Origin: Microbulbifer sp. THAF38
GTDB taxonomy: Bacteria; Pseudomonadota; Gammaproteobacteria; Pseudomonadales; Cellvibrionaceae
Direction of reading: 5' to 3'
Length of the DNA: 64,000 bases
Assembly (NCBI RefSeq): GCF_009363535.1
Contig: NZ_CP045369.1
Location: 2,677,001-2,741,000, forward strand
Shown: positions 38,407 through 48,653 of the stretch, piece after piece
Layout: the number at the start of each line of letters is the position of its first letter
Position numbering within the stretch: the stretch's first letter is position 1
Program-made: the position numbers and the translations under genes
The notes under the pieces: model-generated
Told to the model about the DNA's origin: nothing
The model's database searches: none
The model's input: the letters and a program-made list of their open reading frames with translations, nothing else

Positions 38407-40122
38407 TCAGTTACTGCCCGATGCACCAGCTTCAAGCTGCTTCTGTACTTTTTCCAGATTGAAAGAACCTGGCACTTGGCTAGGAGGATACTCTTTCATG
38501 GTTTTTAGGAACTTTGTGGCAAGCTGCTGCATAGGAACCAGTACAAATGCACGATCAATAAACCAGTCATTATAGGTATTGGAATTATGCTGAGCTTTCT
38601 CGAAGGGGTCTTGGCGCAAGTTGAATAGAAGGGGAACTCGTAATTCCGTAAAAGGTTCACGCCAAACTTCAAAGCCCTTACCACGATTTTCCAGGAAAAT
38701 AGCTTTCCAGGGCTCATAGCGCATAGCTACTATCTGACCATCATCATTGACATAAATAAATTCCTTCCTCGGCGATAGCTTGGCCTTACCAGAAAAGTAA
38801 TCCATCATATTGTAGCCATCCACATAATTGCGGTATTGGCGACCGTTCAGTTCCACACCCTGCTTAAGCTGATTTTTGATATTGGGATTTCCAGCGGCAG
38901 CAGCCAGTGTTGGCAGCCAGTCCTCGTGTGAAACAATACCAGTTAATGTGGTTCCCGCGGGAAATTTACCGGGCCAGCGCACAAAGGCGGGCACTCGATA
39001 GGCCCCCTCCCAATTAGAGTTCTTCTCACTGCGAAAAGGGGTTGTAGCGGCATCAGGCCAAGTATTGAAGTGTGGACCGTTGTCTGTGGAATAAAACACA
39101 ATGGTATTATCAGAAATTTTCAGGCGGTCCAGCAGGCTCAGTAACTTACCCACTAAAATATCATGCTCCACCATGCCATCCATATACTCATTGCTGTTAG
39201 GGCCCGCCAGGTTTTTGTGTTCTTCACGCACATGAGTACGAAAATGCATGCGAGTGGCATTCCACCAAACAAAAAAAGGTTTTCCCGCTTGATGAGCACG
39301 CTCTATAAAATCGATAGCAGCAGCAAGCGTTTCATCATCAATAGTCTCCATACGCTTTTTGGTTAGTGGGCCGGTATCCTCGATAGGGCCACCGGCATAA
39401 GATTTGATCACGCCACGTGGGCCAAATTTTTTCCGAAATTCAGGGTCTTTGGGGTAATCACGATTCTCTGGCTCCTCCTCTGCATTCAGGTGGTAGAGAT
39501 TGCCAAAGAATTCATCAAAGCCATGGTTGGTTGGTAAATGCTCATCCCTGTCGCCCTGATGATTTTTACCAAACTGTCCGGTAACGTAACCGAGACTTTT
39601 CATCACCGTAGCGATTGTCGCATCGTTCTTCTGCCAGCCTTCCTTTGCCCCAGGAAGCCCAACTTTGGTCATTCCCGTCCGCACTGGGACATTACCTGCA
39701 AGGAAAGCTGCGCGGCCCGCCGTACAAGATTGTTGACCGTAATAGTCAGTGAATGACAGCCCCTCAACGGCCAACCGATCAATATTTGGCGTGGCATAGC
39801 CCATCATGCCTCGGTTGTTAAAACTGATATTCCATATACCGATATCATCCCCCCAAATCACCAGGATATTGGGCTTTGTAGAGGTGGGGGTCTGAACCGG
39901 CTGCTGTGTCTGGACTTGGAGTTGCCCCTGTTCTTGCTCCTGATATTGATCTGGCTGTGGCTGTGGCTGTGGCTGTGGCTGTGGCTGTGGCTGTGGCTGT
40001 GGCTGTGGCTGTGGCTGTGGCTGTGGCTGTGCAATAACCTGCCAATGAAGAAAGCATAACGCAACGGCACAAATGACTAAGCGGCTTAGAACCTGCATAA
40101 ATGAGTGCATGATGGGTCTCAT
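38407..40122 (-). CDS. Exported type I arylsulfatase with Gln-Pro repeat linker
   Basis: A 571-residue sulfatase. After a signal peptide (cleavage near VIA-Q) comes a run of about 13 Gln-Pro pairs and a Gln/Glu-rich linker, then the sulfatase domain. [11 protein letters not shown] holds metal-binding Asp residues, and SCTAGR carries Cys133, the residue converted to formylglycine (C-x-A-x-R form). FYSTDNGPH completes the site. It hydrolyses sulfate esters in the periplasm or outside. The linker repeat is encoded by perfect hexanucleotides and may vary in length between strains. A HAD phosphatase gene lies upstream on the same strand, 213 bases away. Confidence 0.92.
39955..40026. repeat. Perfect hexanucleotide tandem repeat (CTGTGG)12
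   Basis: Twelve exact copies of CTGTGG within the arylsulfatase gene encode alternating Gln-Pro on the minus strand. Gains or losses keep the frame, so slippage would change linker length but not abolish the enzyme. Confidence 0.97.
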
Positions 40123-40335
40123 AAATCACTTAACGATCGATTAAAATGCAGATAACGATAAATAAAATATTTCTGACATTCAGAATATTAACCACTGGAA
40201 TTAACGCCAAAATATCAAGCTAAGATTCCTCTCGAGAGGAATACAACAAGACTAGAGCATACTTATCAAAGTCGTCGATAATTGCTCACTACCAAACTCA
40301 AAAGTAAAAAAGAACGAGAAATCGGTCAGGAAGAA

Positions 40336-41391
40336 TCAGCCATCATTGAGCGCGGGCTCTTTTTGAGTCTCCTTTCCCGGGCTAGGAGACTTTACCTTCG
40401 GAAAAATGATACTCCAGTCCTTCGCCATATCGACCACGGTCCAGCCATGAGTTTTGGCAGCTAAGAGAGCTTTATCCAGGTATCCGACACTGGAGTTACG
40501 ATCATAAGCCCACTCCCTCTTACCATCAGTATGATGTATCAGCATACCAAAACGTGGCCCTTTGCCGGTGGTAGACCATTCCAGCATCTGCAGGTCTCCA
40601 TCTGAGTTACCAGCCACAAAAATTGGGCGATGACCAATAACCTGTTTGATACCAATAGGTTTACCTTTTCTATCGTTCAAAAATTCAACTTTATCCGTTG
40701 TAAGAACGCGAGGATGACCATCAGTATTCTCATAACGTAACTTTAAACGACTACCTATCACCTGCTCTGGTGGAATACCATATAAATCATAAGAAAACAC
40801 TCTGATAAAATCGGCACTACCACCAGAGGAAATAAAAGTTTTAAACCCCTTATCCCGCAGGTAATCCAAAAGCTCTCGCATTGGCTGATAAACCATATCG
40901 CGATACCGCTTATCAGTGAGTGGGTTCTTCGCAGTAGAAAGCCAGGAAGTGACAATCTTATTAAACTCTGAACCTTCTACTCCGACATGAGTGACACCCA
41001 CCATTTTCTCTATTCCAACCTTCCCCTGAGCTAATAGGCTGGAAATATCTTCGTTAAGAATTGCGGCATAAGGCTGTTCCTTCTGCCATTCCGGGTGTTC
41101 TGGTGCTAGTCGTTTTATCTCATCTATAGCGAAGAGTAATTGAAAGTAGGCAGGTTTTTCCGCCCATAGAGTCCCATCGTTATCGAATACCGCGATACGT
41201 TGTTCAGGAGGGACAAAGTCTGGACTGCCACCCTGCGTAACTTTATTTACAAATTCCACAATGGCAGATTTTGTCGCAGTGTTATTCCATGACGGAAGCT
41301 CTGCACTCATAGCCTTAGCGGTAAGGCAGATATTTATCAGAGAAACTAGAAGTAAGGGGATTAAATACCGTATAAAACTAACCGTTGGCAT
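40336..41391 (-). CDS. Exported HAD superfamily phosphatase
   Basis: A 351-residue protein with a signal peptide (cleavage near AMSA-E at about 31) and HAD motifs: motif I FDNDGT with Asp70 and Asp72, motif II SSGGS, and motif IV GNSDGDLQM. A C1-type helical cap lies between. It probably dephosphorylates a small molecule in the periplasm. It is close to the arylsulfatase gene on the same strand and could be part of the same sulfated or phosphorylated organic nutrient use. The octaheme cytochrome gene diverges 107 bases away. Confidence 0.88.
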   Translation of the reverse strand: MPTVSFIRYLIPLLLVSLINICLTAKAMSAELPSWNNTATKSAIVEFVNKVTQGGSPDFVPPEQRIAVFDNDGTLWAEKPAYFQLLFAIDEIKRLAPEHPEWQKEQPYAAILNEDISSLLAQGKVGIEKMVGVTHVGVEGSEFNKIVTSWLSTAKNPLTDKRYRDMVYQPMRELLDYLRDKGFKTFISSGGSADFIRVFSYDLYGIPPEQVIGSRLKLRYENTDGHPRVLTTDKVEFLNDRKGKPIGIKQVIGHRPIFVAGNSDGDLQMLEWSTTGKGPRFGMLIHHTDGKREWAYDRNSSVGYLDKALLAAKTHGWTVVDMAKDWSIIFPKVKSPSPGKETQKEPALNDG

Positions 41392-41498
41392 ATGTGTTTC
41401 TCAATAATGAAAATTGTAACTTTTGTCGCAGAATGAACTAATTTGGACTCAGTAGGCACAGACCAAAACTTTAAGAAATCCAAGGCAACTTAAAAGTC

Positions 41499-43802
41499 AT
41501 GATAAATATAGCTGGCAGGAATTCCAGCCTGATAGCTCTCGTCAGTCTGCTGCTTTTAGCAGGTTGTTCTAGAGACAAGGATGCCACGCCGGTAGCAGAT
41601 GAGCCTGATGACAGTAAAGTTTCTTCAGCGGTAAGCCTGCAGCAAAATCATCTGAGTATTGAAGTGCCGACGTATAGCGGATCTACTTCTTGTAGCGGCT
41701 GTCACCAGAAAGAAAGCACCGCGTGGGAGGGTTCTCACCACGCACATGCTATGCGGTCAGCGAGTGAGGAGAGCGTGCTTGGTAACTTCAACAATTCCAC
41801 TTTCACCTACAGGGGTATAACTACAACCTTTTATAAAAGGGAGGGAACCTATTATGTTGAGACCGAAGGTATGGAGGGTAATCTGGAAGAGTTTCCGATT
41901 GCTTTTACCTTTGGTGTGGCCCCACTACAGCAATACCTGATTCAATTTCCGGGAGGGAGGCTGCAGGCTCTCAGTATCGCTTGGGACAGTCGCCCTAAAG
42001 CAGATGGTGGGCAACGCTGGTTTCATTTATATCCCGATGAGATTATCGACCATTCAGACTCCCTACATTGGAGTGGCAATAACCAAAACTGGAACTTTAT
42101 GTGTGCTGATTGCCACTCCACCAATCTACAAAAAAATTATGATCTCAATACAGATACATTTCAAACCAGTTGGTCCGAAATGAATGTTGCTTGTGAGTCC
42201 TGTCATGGACCAGCCTCAAAGCATCTTGAGTGGGCTTATGGTCAACAGCCAAACCTCGAAAATTTTGGTTTTTCCATTGAGTTACAGAAGGTTAATATAA
42301 ACAACTGGAAAATGAATCTTGACAGTGGAATCGCTTCTATCAAAGCAGCAAAAACTTCCACTGAAATGCAAATCTGTGCACAGTGTCATTCCAGGCGTGC
42401 GACTTTTTTACCTGGCGCAGTTCCAGGGAGTCAATTTTTGGACCACTACAATCCTGCCCTGTTACAGCCGCCTCTCTATCATGTCGATGGTCAGATTAAC
42501 GAAGAAGTCTACGTTTATGGCTCATTCCTACAAAGTAAAATGTATGCTGCAGGTGTCACCTGTAGCAATTGCCACGAGCCACATGGTTTACAGTTGCGAA
42601 GTAATGGTGATGGGATTTGCGCTCAGTGCCATCTTCCAGGAAAATTTGCACAAACAGAGCACCATCTACACCCAGTAAACAGCCCCGGTGCCAGATGTGT
42701 CAGCTGTCATATGCCAGCAAAGAATTATATGCTGATAGACAGCCGTCGCGACCACAGTTTTCGAATCCCACGACCTGACCTCTCCGACCAAATAAAGACA
42801 CCCAATGCCTGTACCAATTGCCACAAGGGTAAAAGCAATCAATGGGCTGCAGAGATACTGCGTGACCGGTTTGGTCCCCCAGAGAGAACTCACTTTGGCG
42901 AAGCCTTATATGCAGGTTTTTCAGGACAGGTTGATGCAGAAGGGAAGTTGAGCGAACTGATCATTGATTCTCAGCAGCCAACAATCGCCAGGGCTACGGC
43001 GATAACTCTGCTCCCCCAATATCTCTCTCGCCATTCTGTCCAACTATTGCAGTCTATAGCCCAGGGAGATCAGCCTCTTCTCAGTTTGGCCTTGGCCCAG
43101 TCACTGGATAGAATACCTGAACCATTGCGCCCTCCCCTTGGGATACCTCTACTCTACGAGCCAGAACGTGTTACCCGCTCACTGGCCGCCAATGCCCTGG
43201 CCGCATTCTCCATGGAAAATTATTCCGAGCCTGTTCGTCAGCAATTCTCTCTGGCACTTCGGGAATATGTTGCCTCGGAGCATTTTAACAGTGACCGCCC
43301 CGAATCTCTGGCTAACCTGGCAGGACTACACCGACAGAGAGGCAACATTCACCAGGCAGAGGCTTTCTATCGTCGAGCAATAAAAAAAGCACCCGACTAC
43401 ACACCGGCCTATATCAATCTTGCAGACCTCTATCGAGCAGAGGGAAGAGAAAAAGAGAGTGAAAACACATTGCGTAAGGCTTTGGGCAGGGCTCAGGGAA
43501 ATGCAGCAATACATCATTCCCTGGGACTATCTTTAATACGACAAGGCCTTCACTCAGAGGCCATTAGCTATCTCAAGAAAGCTGCTGAAGCTAAAGAAAC
43601 CGATAGCCGCTATATCTATGTCTATGCGATTGCACTACATTCCGCAGACAACCCGACTCAAGCTTTGGCAATACTTGAAAAGGGATTCGAGCAGTTTCCT
43701 ACTTCAGTAGACATACTTCAGGCTTTAATCTCAATTAATCGAGAATCCGGTGATCTGGAGAAAGCGAAAAAATATGAGGCTTTCCTTGCGGGAAATAACT
43801 AA
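41499..43802 (+). CDS. Octaheme c-type cytochrome lipoprotein with TPR tail
   Basis: A 767-residue protein starting with a lipoprotein signal (LLLLAGC, lipidated Cys23). It contains eight CxxCH heme sites: CSGCH, CADCH, CESCH, CAQCH, CSNCH, CAQCH, CVSCH and CTNCH, all before about residue 450. Residues 590-760 form TPR repeats (AEAFYRRAIKKAPDYTPAYINLADLY and following). Multiheme cytochromes with TPR tails are widespread in marine gammaproteobacteria, and related ones are annotated near nitrite or sulfur redox enzymes, but no partner lies here. It probably handles electrons in the periplasm or at the outer membrane. A weak ribosome site precedes the ATG. Confidence 0.9.
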   Translation: MINIAGRNSSLIALVSLLLLAGCSRDKDATPVADEPDDSKVSSAVSLQQNHLSIEVPTYSGSTSCSGCHQKESTAWEGSHHAHAMRSASEESVLGNFNNSTFTYRGITTTFYKREGTYYVETEGMEGNLEEFPIAFTFGVAPLQQYLIQFPGGRLQALSIAWDSRPKADGGQRWFHLYPDEIIDHSDSLHWSGNNQNWNFMCADCHSTNLQKNYDLNTDTFQTSWSEMNVACESCHGPASKHLEWAYGQQPNLENFGFSIELQKVNINNWKMNLDSGIASIKAAKTSTEMQICAQCHSRRATFLPGAVPGSQFLDHYNPALLQPPLYHVDGQINEEVYVYGSFLQSKMYAAGVTCSNCHEPHGLQLRSNGDGICAQCHLPGKFAQTEHHLHPVNSPGARCVSCHMPAKNYMLIDSRRDHSFRIPRPDLSDQIKTPNACTNCHKGKSNQWAAEILRDRFGPPERTHFGEALYAGFSGQVDAEGKLSELIIDSQQPTIARATAITLLPQYLSRHSVQLLQSIAQGDQPLLSLALAQSLDRIPEPLRPPLGIPLLYEPERVTRSLAANALAAFSMENYSEPVRQQFSLALREYVASEHFNSDRPESLANLAGLHRQRGNIHQAEAFYRRAIKKAPDYTPAYINLADLYRAEGREKESENTLRKALGRAQGNAAIHHSLGLSLIRQGLHSEAISYLKKAAEAKETDSRYIYVYAIALHSADNPTQALAILEKGFEQFPTSVDILQALISINRESGDLEKAKKYEAFLAGNN

Positions 43803-43831
43803 CCGCGCTTTAGAACAATCCATTTCCCCAG

Positions 43832-45187
43832 CTAAAAATCGTAGTAGAAACTCAAACGAAGTAGATGCTCACTAGGGATCAAACCAAATTCACAGCTATC
43901 ACAGCCACTGAATACTTGAGCCTGAAGCCTAGTGCTAAAGTGCTCGGTCCAGTTTTGGATAAACTCCAAGTTGTGGTACTGACTCTGATCGTCGATATTA
44001 TATTGAATGCTCTGTCGATACTGGAACTTACGTTCAACCCGGGTATTGCCCCACATAAAGAACAAGTATTCCCGTCGCAGCTGCCCCACCTTTAATAAGC
44101 CGTAACTGTCAATTAGAAAATTAAAAGCAGCAAATGCCTCAGAGGATTGTAATCCCTGTTTAGCCAGATCTACTTGATCTATTACCTGATCCCACTCTTC
44201 GGCCTCATAGCCGTGTTCGTTGTAAAGATATTCCGCCGTAATATCCCAACCACCATCTAGGCTCACCTGGGCCCCTAAAACGGCTTTCAGGTAACCACGA
44301 TTCTGTAACTCTACATAGGAGATATCACTGGCCAACGGCAGTTCTCGCTGTTGCTCCCAGGCCCCCTCAAATCGCAGGGTAATATTATCTCGTGCCAGCG
44401 CGCTAAAACCCAGGGCTGCATTGAGATCTCCCCCCTCCAGTTGGTGTAATACTAAGCTGGTATCTAAATCTCCCTCCCGATTGAGAACCAATGCATACTG
44501 GTAATCATTTTCAGCAAAAGGATGGTCCAGACTTCGGTCCAGGTTATCTTCTACCTCGGCAAAATAAATACCCGCGTTCCAGTCACCGTAACGGAAATCT
44601 AGGTGCGCCATATCCCAGCCCTGTTGTTGGGTCAGGTCGTCCGTATCCAGATTTGGGCGATCATAAACAGGCTTGAGTAAATTGGCAGGCGACCAATTGT
44701 AACCATTGCTCCATTGGGGTTTTATACGGCCAACATTGATACCGAAACGTCGACTAGGAGTATACGAGGATAAATACCCTTCCAATAAATACGCATTAAA
44801 CTCATCTGCAGAGTCACCAGTCTCATCCACCTGGTAATCCTGCACAAGAGCTAGGCGGGTATAAGCCGAAAGATAGGACCCCGTCGAAAACCCGCTACTT
44901 AAGTCCAATGCCAATATGGATTCCCTTTCGCTAAACACTAGGCTTCCAGGGTTGAAATATTGGTCTTTTCGCACACTATTCTGCTGTTGGTAGGCAATAG
45001 CAGAGGCATCAAAATTCCAGGAAATGGTATTTTCTGGGCTATTGCTGACAATCTCTTCCGACTGAGAAGCTTCAGAAGAATCATTAGAAAATGGATCTTC
45101 ATACTCCTGTGCGATAGCCAGGGGAGCCACTGAGGCGAGACCTAAAAAAATAACCAATTTATGCCGAGCCAGACTAAGAGTCGCCAT
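43832..45187 (-). CDS. Outer-membrane beta-barrel protein, last gene of the biosynthesis/export run
   Basis: A 451-residue protein with a signal peptide (cleavage after AIA-Q at 26) and a polar acidic linker. A beta-barrel follows, rich in alternating aromatic strands and ending with the outer-membrane signature LRLSFYYDF (terminal Phe). The segment GINVGRIKPQWSNGYNWSPA is typical of barrels found beside LolA-like proteins and ABC or MMPL exporters. It starts 14 bases after the LolA-like gene, so it belongs to the export part. I infer that it receives or exports the product at the outer membrane. Confidence 0.75.
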   Translation of the reverse strand: MATLSLARHKLVIFLGLASVAPLAIAQEYEDPFSNDSSEASQSEEIVSNSPENTISWNFDASAIAYQQQNSVRKDQYFNPGSLVFSERESILALDLSSGFSTGSYLSAYTRLALVQDYQVDETGDSADEFNAYLLEGYLSSYTPSRRFGINVGRIKPQWSNGYNWSPANLLKPVYDRPNLDTDDLTQQQGWDMAHLDFRYGDWNAGIYFAEVEDNLDRSLDHPFAENDYQYALVLNREGDLDTSLVLHQLEGGDLNAALGFSALARDNITLRFEGAWEQQRELPLASDISYVELQNRGYLKAVLGAQVSLDGGWDITAEYLYNEHGYEAEEWDQVIDQVDLAKQGLQSSEAFAAFNFLIDSYGLLKVGQLRREYLFFMWGNTRVERKFQYRQSIQYNIDDQSQYHNLEFIQNWTEHFSTRLQAQVFSGCDSCEFGLIPSEHLLRLSFYYDF

Positions 45188-45201
45188 GATATCTCTATCT
45201 A

Positions 45202-45945
45202 TTAATTCAATTTACCCAGGGATGCCTTTTGGAAAATGGCCTGGTCTAGCTCTTCAAGACGGTAATCATCAAATTTCATCCAGGTATAGTTATCCTGCAT
45301 TAAGGCATCAACCAGAAGAAGCTTATGTAACTTAAGCGCTCCGTCATAGTTCTTGAATTCTTTGTAGAAAGCAGTTTTTAGAAGGCGGTCTGACCTGGAG
45401 TAAAATTCGCTCTTGAAGGGCTGGTTACCTTCCGATTTTGCCATCCACACTTTTACTTTGGCATAAGCTACACCGGAAGCGGTAGAGATTAACTCCAACA
45501 ACCAGTAGTCCTGCCCCTCAAGTGTCTCCTCTCCGATAATTTCCGCACGGTAATCCCTGGAGAAATTAGTACCTACAACGTCCCCATTGCTGGTTTCTCC
45601 AATCAGACGCTGGGAGGGTGCTATGCGGATAACTCGGCGGGTGCCGGGAATATAAAGCCACATATTGGCATCTTCTTTCAGCATAGCCCGGCCTTTCTCA
45701 CGGGCGGGAGACTCAAAGCGAATCAAAGACTTATCATTGAATACTTTGACATTGAGAGTATTGGTTCGAGGTTCTTTATCTTTTTTATAGCTGATATTAG
45801 TGATATCAAAGACGAAGCCCTGATCCCTGTAGCCCCTCACTTCATCCAATCGATTGACCAAGGATTCCGCCGTTACTTCGGCTCTTGCAGATACGCTGAG
45901 AGTCAACAACAGCCCAACGATAAAACTAAAGCGGCCTTTTTTCAT
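45202..45945 (-). CDS. LolA-like outer membrane lipoprotein-sorting family protein
   Basis: About 247 residues from ATG at 45945 (a TTG four codons upstream is possible). Signal peptide (cleavage after ARA-E), then the LolA-like fold: a SLVNRLDEVRGYR opening, strands NVKVFNDKSLIRFESPAREKG, WLYIPGTRRVIRI and RSDRLLKTAFY. The family (Pfam LolA_like) accompanies MMPL or FtsX-type exporters and is thought to carry lipids through the periplasm. Here it lies between an FtsX-type permease and an outer-membrane barrel in one operon, so a carrier role for the cluster's hydrophobic product is a fair inference. Confidence 0.82.
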   Translation of the reverse strand: MKKGRFSFIVGLLLTLSVSARAEVTAESLVNRLDEVRGYRDQGFVFDITNISYKKDKEPRTNTLNVKVFNDKSLIRFESPAREKGRAMLKEDANMWLYIPGTRRVIRIAPSQRLIGETSNGDVVGTNFSRDYRAEIIGEETLEGQDYWLLELISTASGVAYAKVKVWMAKSEGNQPFKSEFYSRSDRLLKTAFYKEFKNYDGALKLHKLLLVDALMQDNYTWMKFDDYRLEELDQAIFQKASLGKLN

Positions 45946-45982
45946 CACTACACCCAATGCCTATAAACTATTTGCATCGCTA

Positions 45983-47212
45983 TCAAGTAAATCGCAGCGC
46001 ATTAACCACCGGTATTCTGGAAGCCTTTACCGCTGGATAAACACTGGAAATCAGAGAGATTAAAAACCCCAGAAAAAAGGTCTTTATCAGAATCTCAGTA
46101 ACCACAAATATCCTTATGGGGTAATCCTGAGTACTACCCGGTGGACGAGGCATCATCCACTCGGCATAGGTGATACCTTTTGCTGCTAGAATCCCGAAAA
46201 GCAGACCTAAAAGGCTGCCAATAATACCTAAAAATACCGACTCCAAAAGAATCAATCCAACCACCTGAGTCGGCGTGCCGCCCATGGCCCGAATTGTCCC
46301 AATCTCTCGGGTACGCTCCATCACTGCCATCAGCATGGTATTGGAAATGCTTAATGCTACAATCACCAGGACAATAACGGTGATAAAACCGAACACACCA
46401 TTAAATAGACCCACAACTTGGTGATAATAAGAAGCTAGATCCCACCAGCTTCTCAACTCCAGTCCCAGATCCTGCTCCCGAAACACCTTGCGCAAGGTAC
46501 CAACAGCCGCATCAGTCATTTCTGTTTCTTCAAGCAAGACCACCAATCGGGTTAAATCCGAGGTGTAAAGCAATTCCTGAGCAAGAGGCAAATTAATCCT
46601 AAGTAAGCGATCATCCAGCTCCTTCACACCGGTGGTCACAACTCCGGCTATCTGAATATCTACGGCATTTATCGCTCCGTCCTGAGTGCTCGCTAGCAGG
46701 GTTAGATAATCCCCTACCTGAGCGTCCAGGGAGTTGAACAACCCCTCACCCAGATGTGCAGCAGCTACATCCTCAGGAAACAGGTCTTCGCCTTCAACGA
46801 TATGGATTGCGGAGGAAAGCAGTACTTCTTTTTCCGCATCGACACCAATGCCCGTTATCGCAATAGATTGCTTTCCATCACTAAGGAGGCCATTGAAATT
46901 CAATCGCGGGGCAACAACCAATGCCTGGGTCTGCTCTTCGATCACCTGGGTAATCTGCTCAAGCTTGTCGGAGGGAATCAGGTACTTCTCTGGTTCAGCT
47001 TTGCCATACTGGTTGTAGCCCTCTGCATAGATCTGAATATGACCCAGTTGCGAGCGGATCATACTTTCTCGCATGCCGTCATACATCGATTGCACGAAAC
47101 CGCCGAACACAATCAGGCTGGTACAGCCGAAAATAACCGCAGCCAGGGTAATCAAGCTGCGTCGACCATTTCTTAAAATATTTAACAGCGCTACCTTCCA
47201 ACCCAAGATCAT
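45983..47212 (-). CDS. FtsX/MacB-type ABC transporter permease
   Basis: I start at ATG 47212 (MILGWKVALLNILRNGRRS), two bases after the upstream stop, rather than 14 codons earlier inside that gene. About 409 residues: one helix near 20-40, a large periplasmic domain (about 45-270), then three C-terminal helices (VIVLVIVALSISNTM onwards), ending with AVKASRIPVVNALRF. This is the LolCE/MacB layout. Together with the LolD-like ATPase it should form a mechanotransmission ABC transporter acting on substrates in the outer leaflet of the inner membrane. Confidence 0.9.
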   Translation of the reverse strand: MILGWKVALLNILRNGRRSLITLAAVIFGCTSLIVFGGFVQSMYDGMRESMIRSQLGHIQIYAEGYNQYGKAEPEKYLIPSDKLEQITQVIEEQTQALVVAPRLNFNGLLSDGKQSIAITGIGVDAEKEVLLSSAIHIVEGEDLFPEDVAAAHLGEGLFNSLDAQVGDYLTLLASTQDGAINAVDIQIAGVVTTGVKELDDRLLRINLPLAQELLYTSDLTRLVVLLEETEMTDAAVGTLRKVFREQDLGLELRSWWDLASYYHQVVGLFNGVFGFITVIVLVIVALSISNTMLMAVMERTREIGTIRAMGGTPTQVVGLILLESVFLGIIGSLLGLLFGILAAKGITYAEWMMPRPPGSTQDYPIRIFVVTEILIKTFFLGFLISLISSVYPAVKASRIPVVNALRFT

Positions 47213-47214
47213 AA

Positions 47215-47919
47215 CTACAGTTTCTCCAGGGCTTGGCGAGACTTCTGCGCCCAATCCGTTTCAGAACCTGTCAGTTTTCCCCAGAGTTCTTTGGCTTGAT
47301 CTGTCTGTTCATTGCGCTCATAAGCCTGTGCAAGATAGAACTCGACGAATGCTTGAAACTCTTCACCGTATTTACCACCAATTTGCTGTTGTACCAGCTC
47401 CAGATCTTCCACCGCATAACGCGCGCGCTTTAGGAAGGCCGGCATATTCGCGCAACTGATGCCCCGCTGCAGTCTTGCACCTAAGTTAAAGGGCGCTTGT
47501 TTTACAGCTCTATCCATCATGCGATTTCCCCGCCTTGAAAATAAGGAAAGCTTTGCCAGTTGATCGATATAGAAACTGGACCGAAAGGAAATCGTCGAAC
47601 CCAGGGCGGCACTCAATTCCGGATCATTATCTAAAGAGCGCTTTAATTGGGCCATTTTTTCTTCCAGGGATTCAACTTGCTCAACCCGCGTATCGCTGGA
47701 GGAGGTCAGTAACGCCAGTTCAGCCAAATAGGCAACTTTCATTTGCTCGGGCGTGGAGTCTTCATTTAACGCCTCAACCAAACGAGCCCTTTCGATATTG
47801 GAAGATGGGAGCTCGGAAGGAGGCGTAAACTCATTAGCAAGTGCCTCCGAAAGGCTGCCAAGCAGTATAAGAATCGCAGTAAATATTCTCAGAGCAACCT
47901 GTGGGGCAAGAAATTTCAT
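47215..47919 (-). CDS. Exported TPR-like protein
   Basis: A 234-residue protein with a signal peptide (cleavage after ALA-N at about 29). It is largely helical; two or three degenerate TPR units are visible (EALNEDSTPEQMKVAYLAEL, and FVEFYLAQAYERNEQTDQAKELW near the end). It overlaps the ABC ATPase gene by four bases (ATGA) and is followed two bases later by the permease gene, so it is translationally coupled into the exporter. A periplasmic scaffold role is inferred. Confidence 0.7.
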   Translation of the reverse strand: MKFLAPQVALRIFTAILILLGSLSEALANEFTPPSELPSSNIERARLVEALNEDSTPEQMKVAYLAELALLTSSSDTRVEQVESLEEKMAQLKRSLDNDPELSAALGSTISFRSSFYIDQLAKLSLFSRRGNRMMDRAVKQAPFNLGARLQRGISCANMPAFLKRARYAVEDLELVQQQIGGKYGEEFQAFVEFYLAQAYERNEQTDQAKELWGKLTGSETDWAQKSRQALEKL

Positions 47920-48653
47920 ACCTCAGTCTCCAATCTTGCACTATTGACCTTTTCATACCGATTAGCCAGTAACTGATCAGTGAAACTATCGCTTACCAAC
48001 TCGCCATCTAAAATAGTAATAACTCGAGACGCCAAGCTGGTGACATAATCATCGTGAGTGGAAATAACGAAAGTAATTCCCTGCTCTTTATTTAACTTCT
48101 GTATCAACGCCATAATCGTTTCAGAGGTTTTCGAATCAAGATTTGCGGTGGGCTCATCGGCCAATACGATATCAGGTCTTGTAACAATCGCCCTGGCTAT
48201 AGCTACCCGCTGCATCTGACCACCGGATAATTGTGTTGGCCTCTGGCCAATCTGTTTTTCAAGGCCAACATCTTTCAGTGCCTGTAGAGCCCTTGGCTTT
48301 GCATCTTTCATGCCTCTGAGAGTCAATGGATACATTACATTTTCCAGGGCTGTTAAAACCGGTATCAGGTTAAAGGACTGAAACACAATGCCGATGTGCC
48401 GGTTACGGAATTTTGAGCGCTTGTGCTCACCCAAATTACCGATATTGACGCCTCCAACCTGAACAGTGCCGGAATCACACTGATCGAGAGCCGACAAAAT
48501 ATTAAGTAGTGTACTCTTGCCACTACCACTCGGCCCCTTCACAGCAAGAAACTCGCCTTTCTGAAGGGAGAGAGTGATATCTTTAAGAGCATCTACCCAG
48601 ATATCACCCATTGCATAACGTTTAGATACGTTGACTAGTTCAACCAGCATCAA
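47916..48653 (-). CDS. LolD/MacB-type ABC transporter ATPase
   Basis: A 245-residue ATPase. Walker A GPSGSGKST at 40-48, Q-loop VFQSFN, signature LSGGQMQRVAIARA, Walker B IVLADEPTANLDS and switch His in STHD are all present. This is the LolD/MacB subfamily, which energises FtsX-type permeases. It overlaps both neighbours by four bases. It pairs with the permease at 45983-47212. Confidence 0.93.
   Translation of the reverse strand: MMLVELVNVSKRYAMGDIWVDALKDITLSLQKGEFLAVKGPSGSGKSTLLNILSALDQCDSGTVQVGGVNIGNLGEHKRSKFRNRHIGIVFQSFNLIPVLTALENVMYPLTLRGMKDAKPRALQALKDVGLEKQIGQRPTQLSGGQMQRVAIARAIVTRPDIVLADEPTANLDSKTSETIMALIQKLNKEQGITFVISTHDDYVTSLASRVITILDGELVSDSFTDQLLANRYEKVNSARLETEV

Noticed and set aside
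39955..40026. Possible CRISPR-like array
   Set aside because: Units are contiguous hexamers without spacers and lie inside a coding gene.
39845..40129. Frames encoding Thr-Ala or His-Ser repeats opposite or beside the sulfatase start
   Set aside because: They are alternative-frame readings of the CTGTGG repeat within the sulfatase gene.
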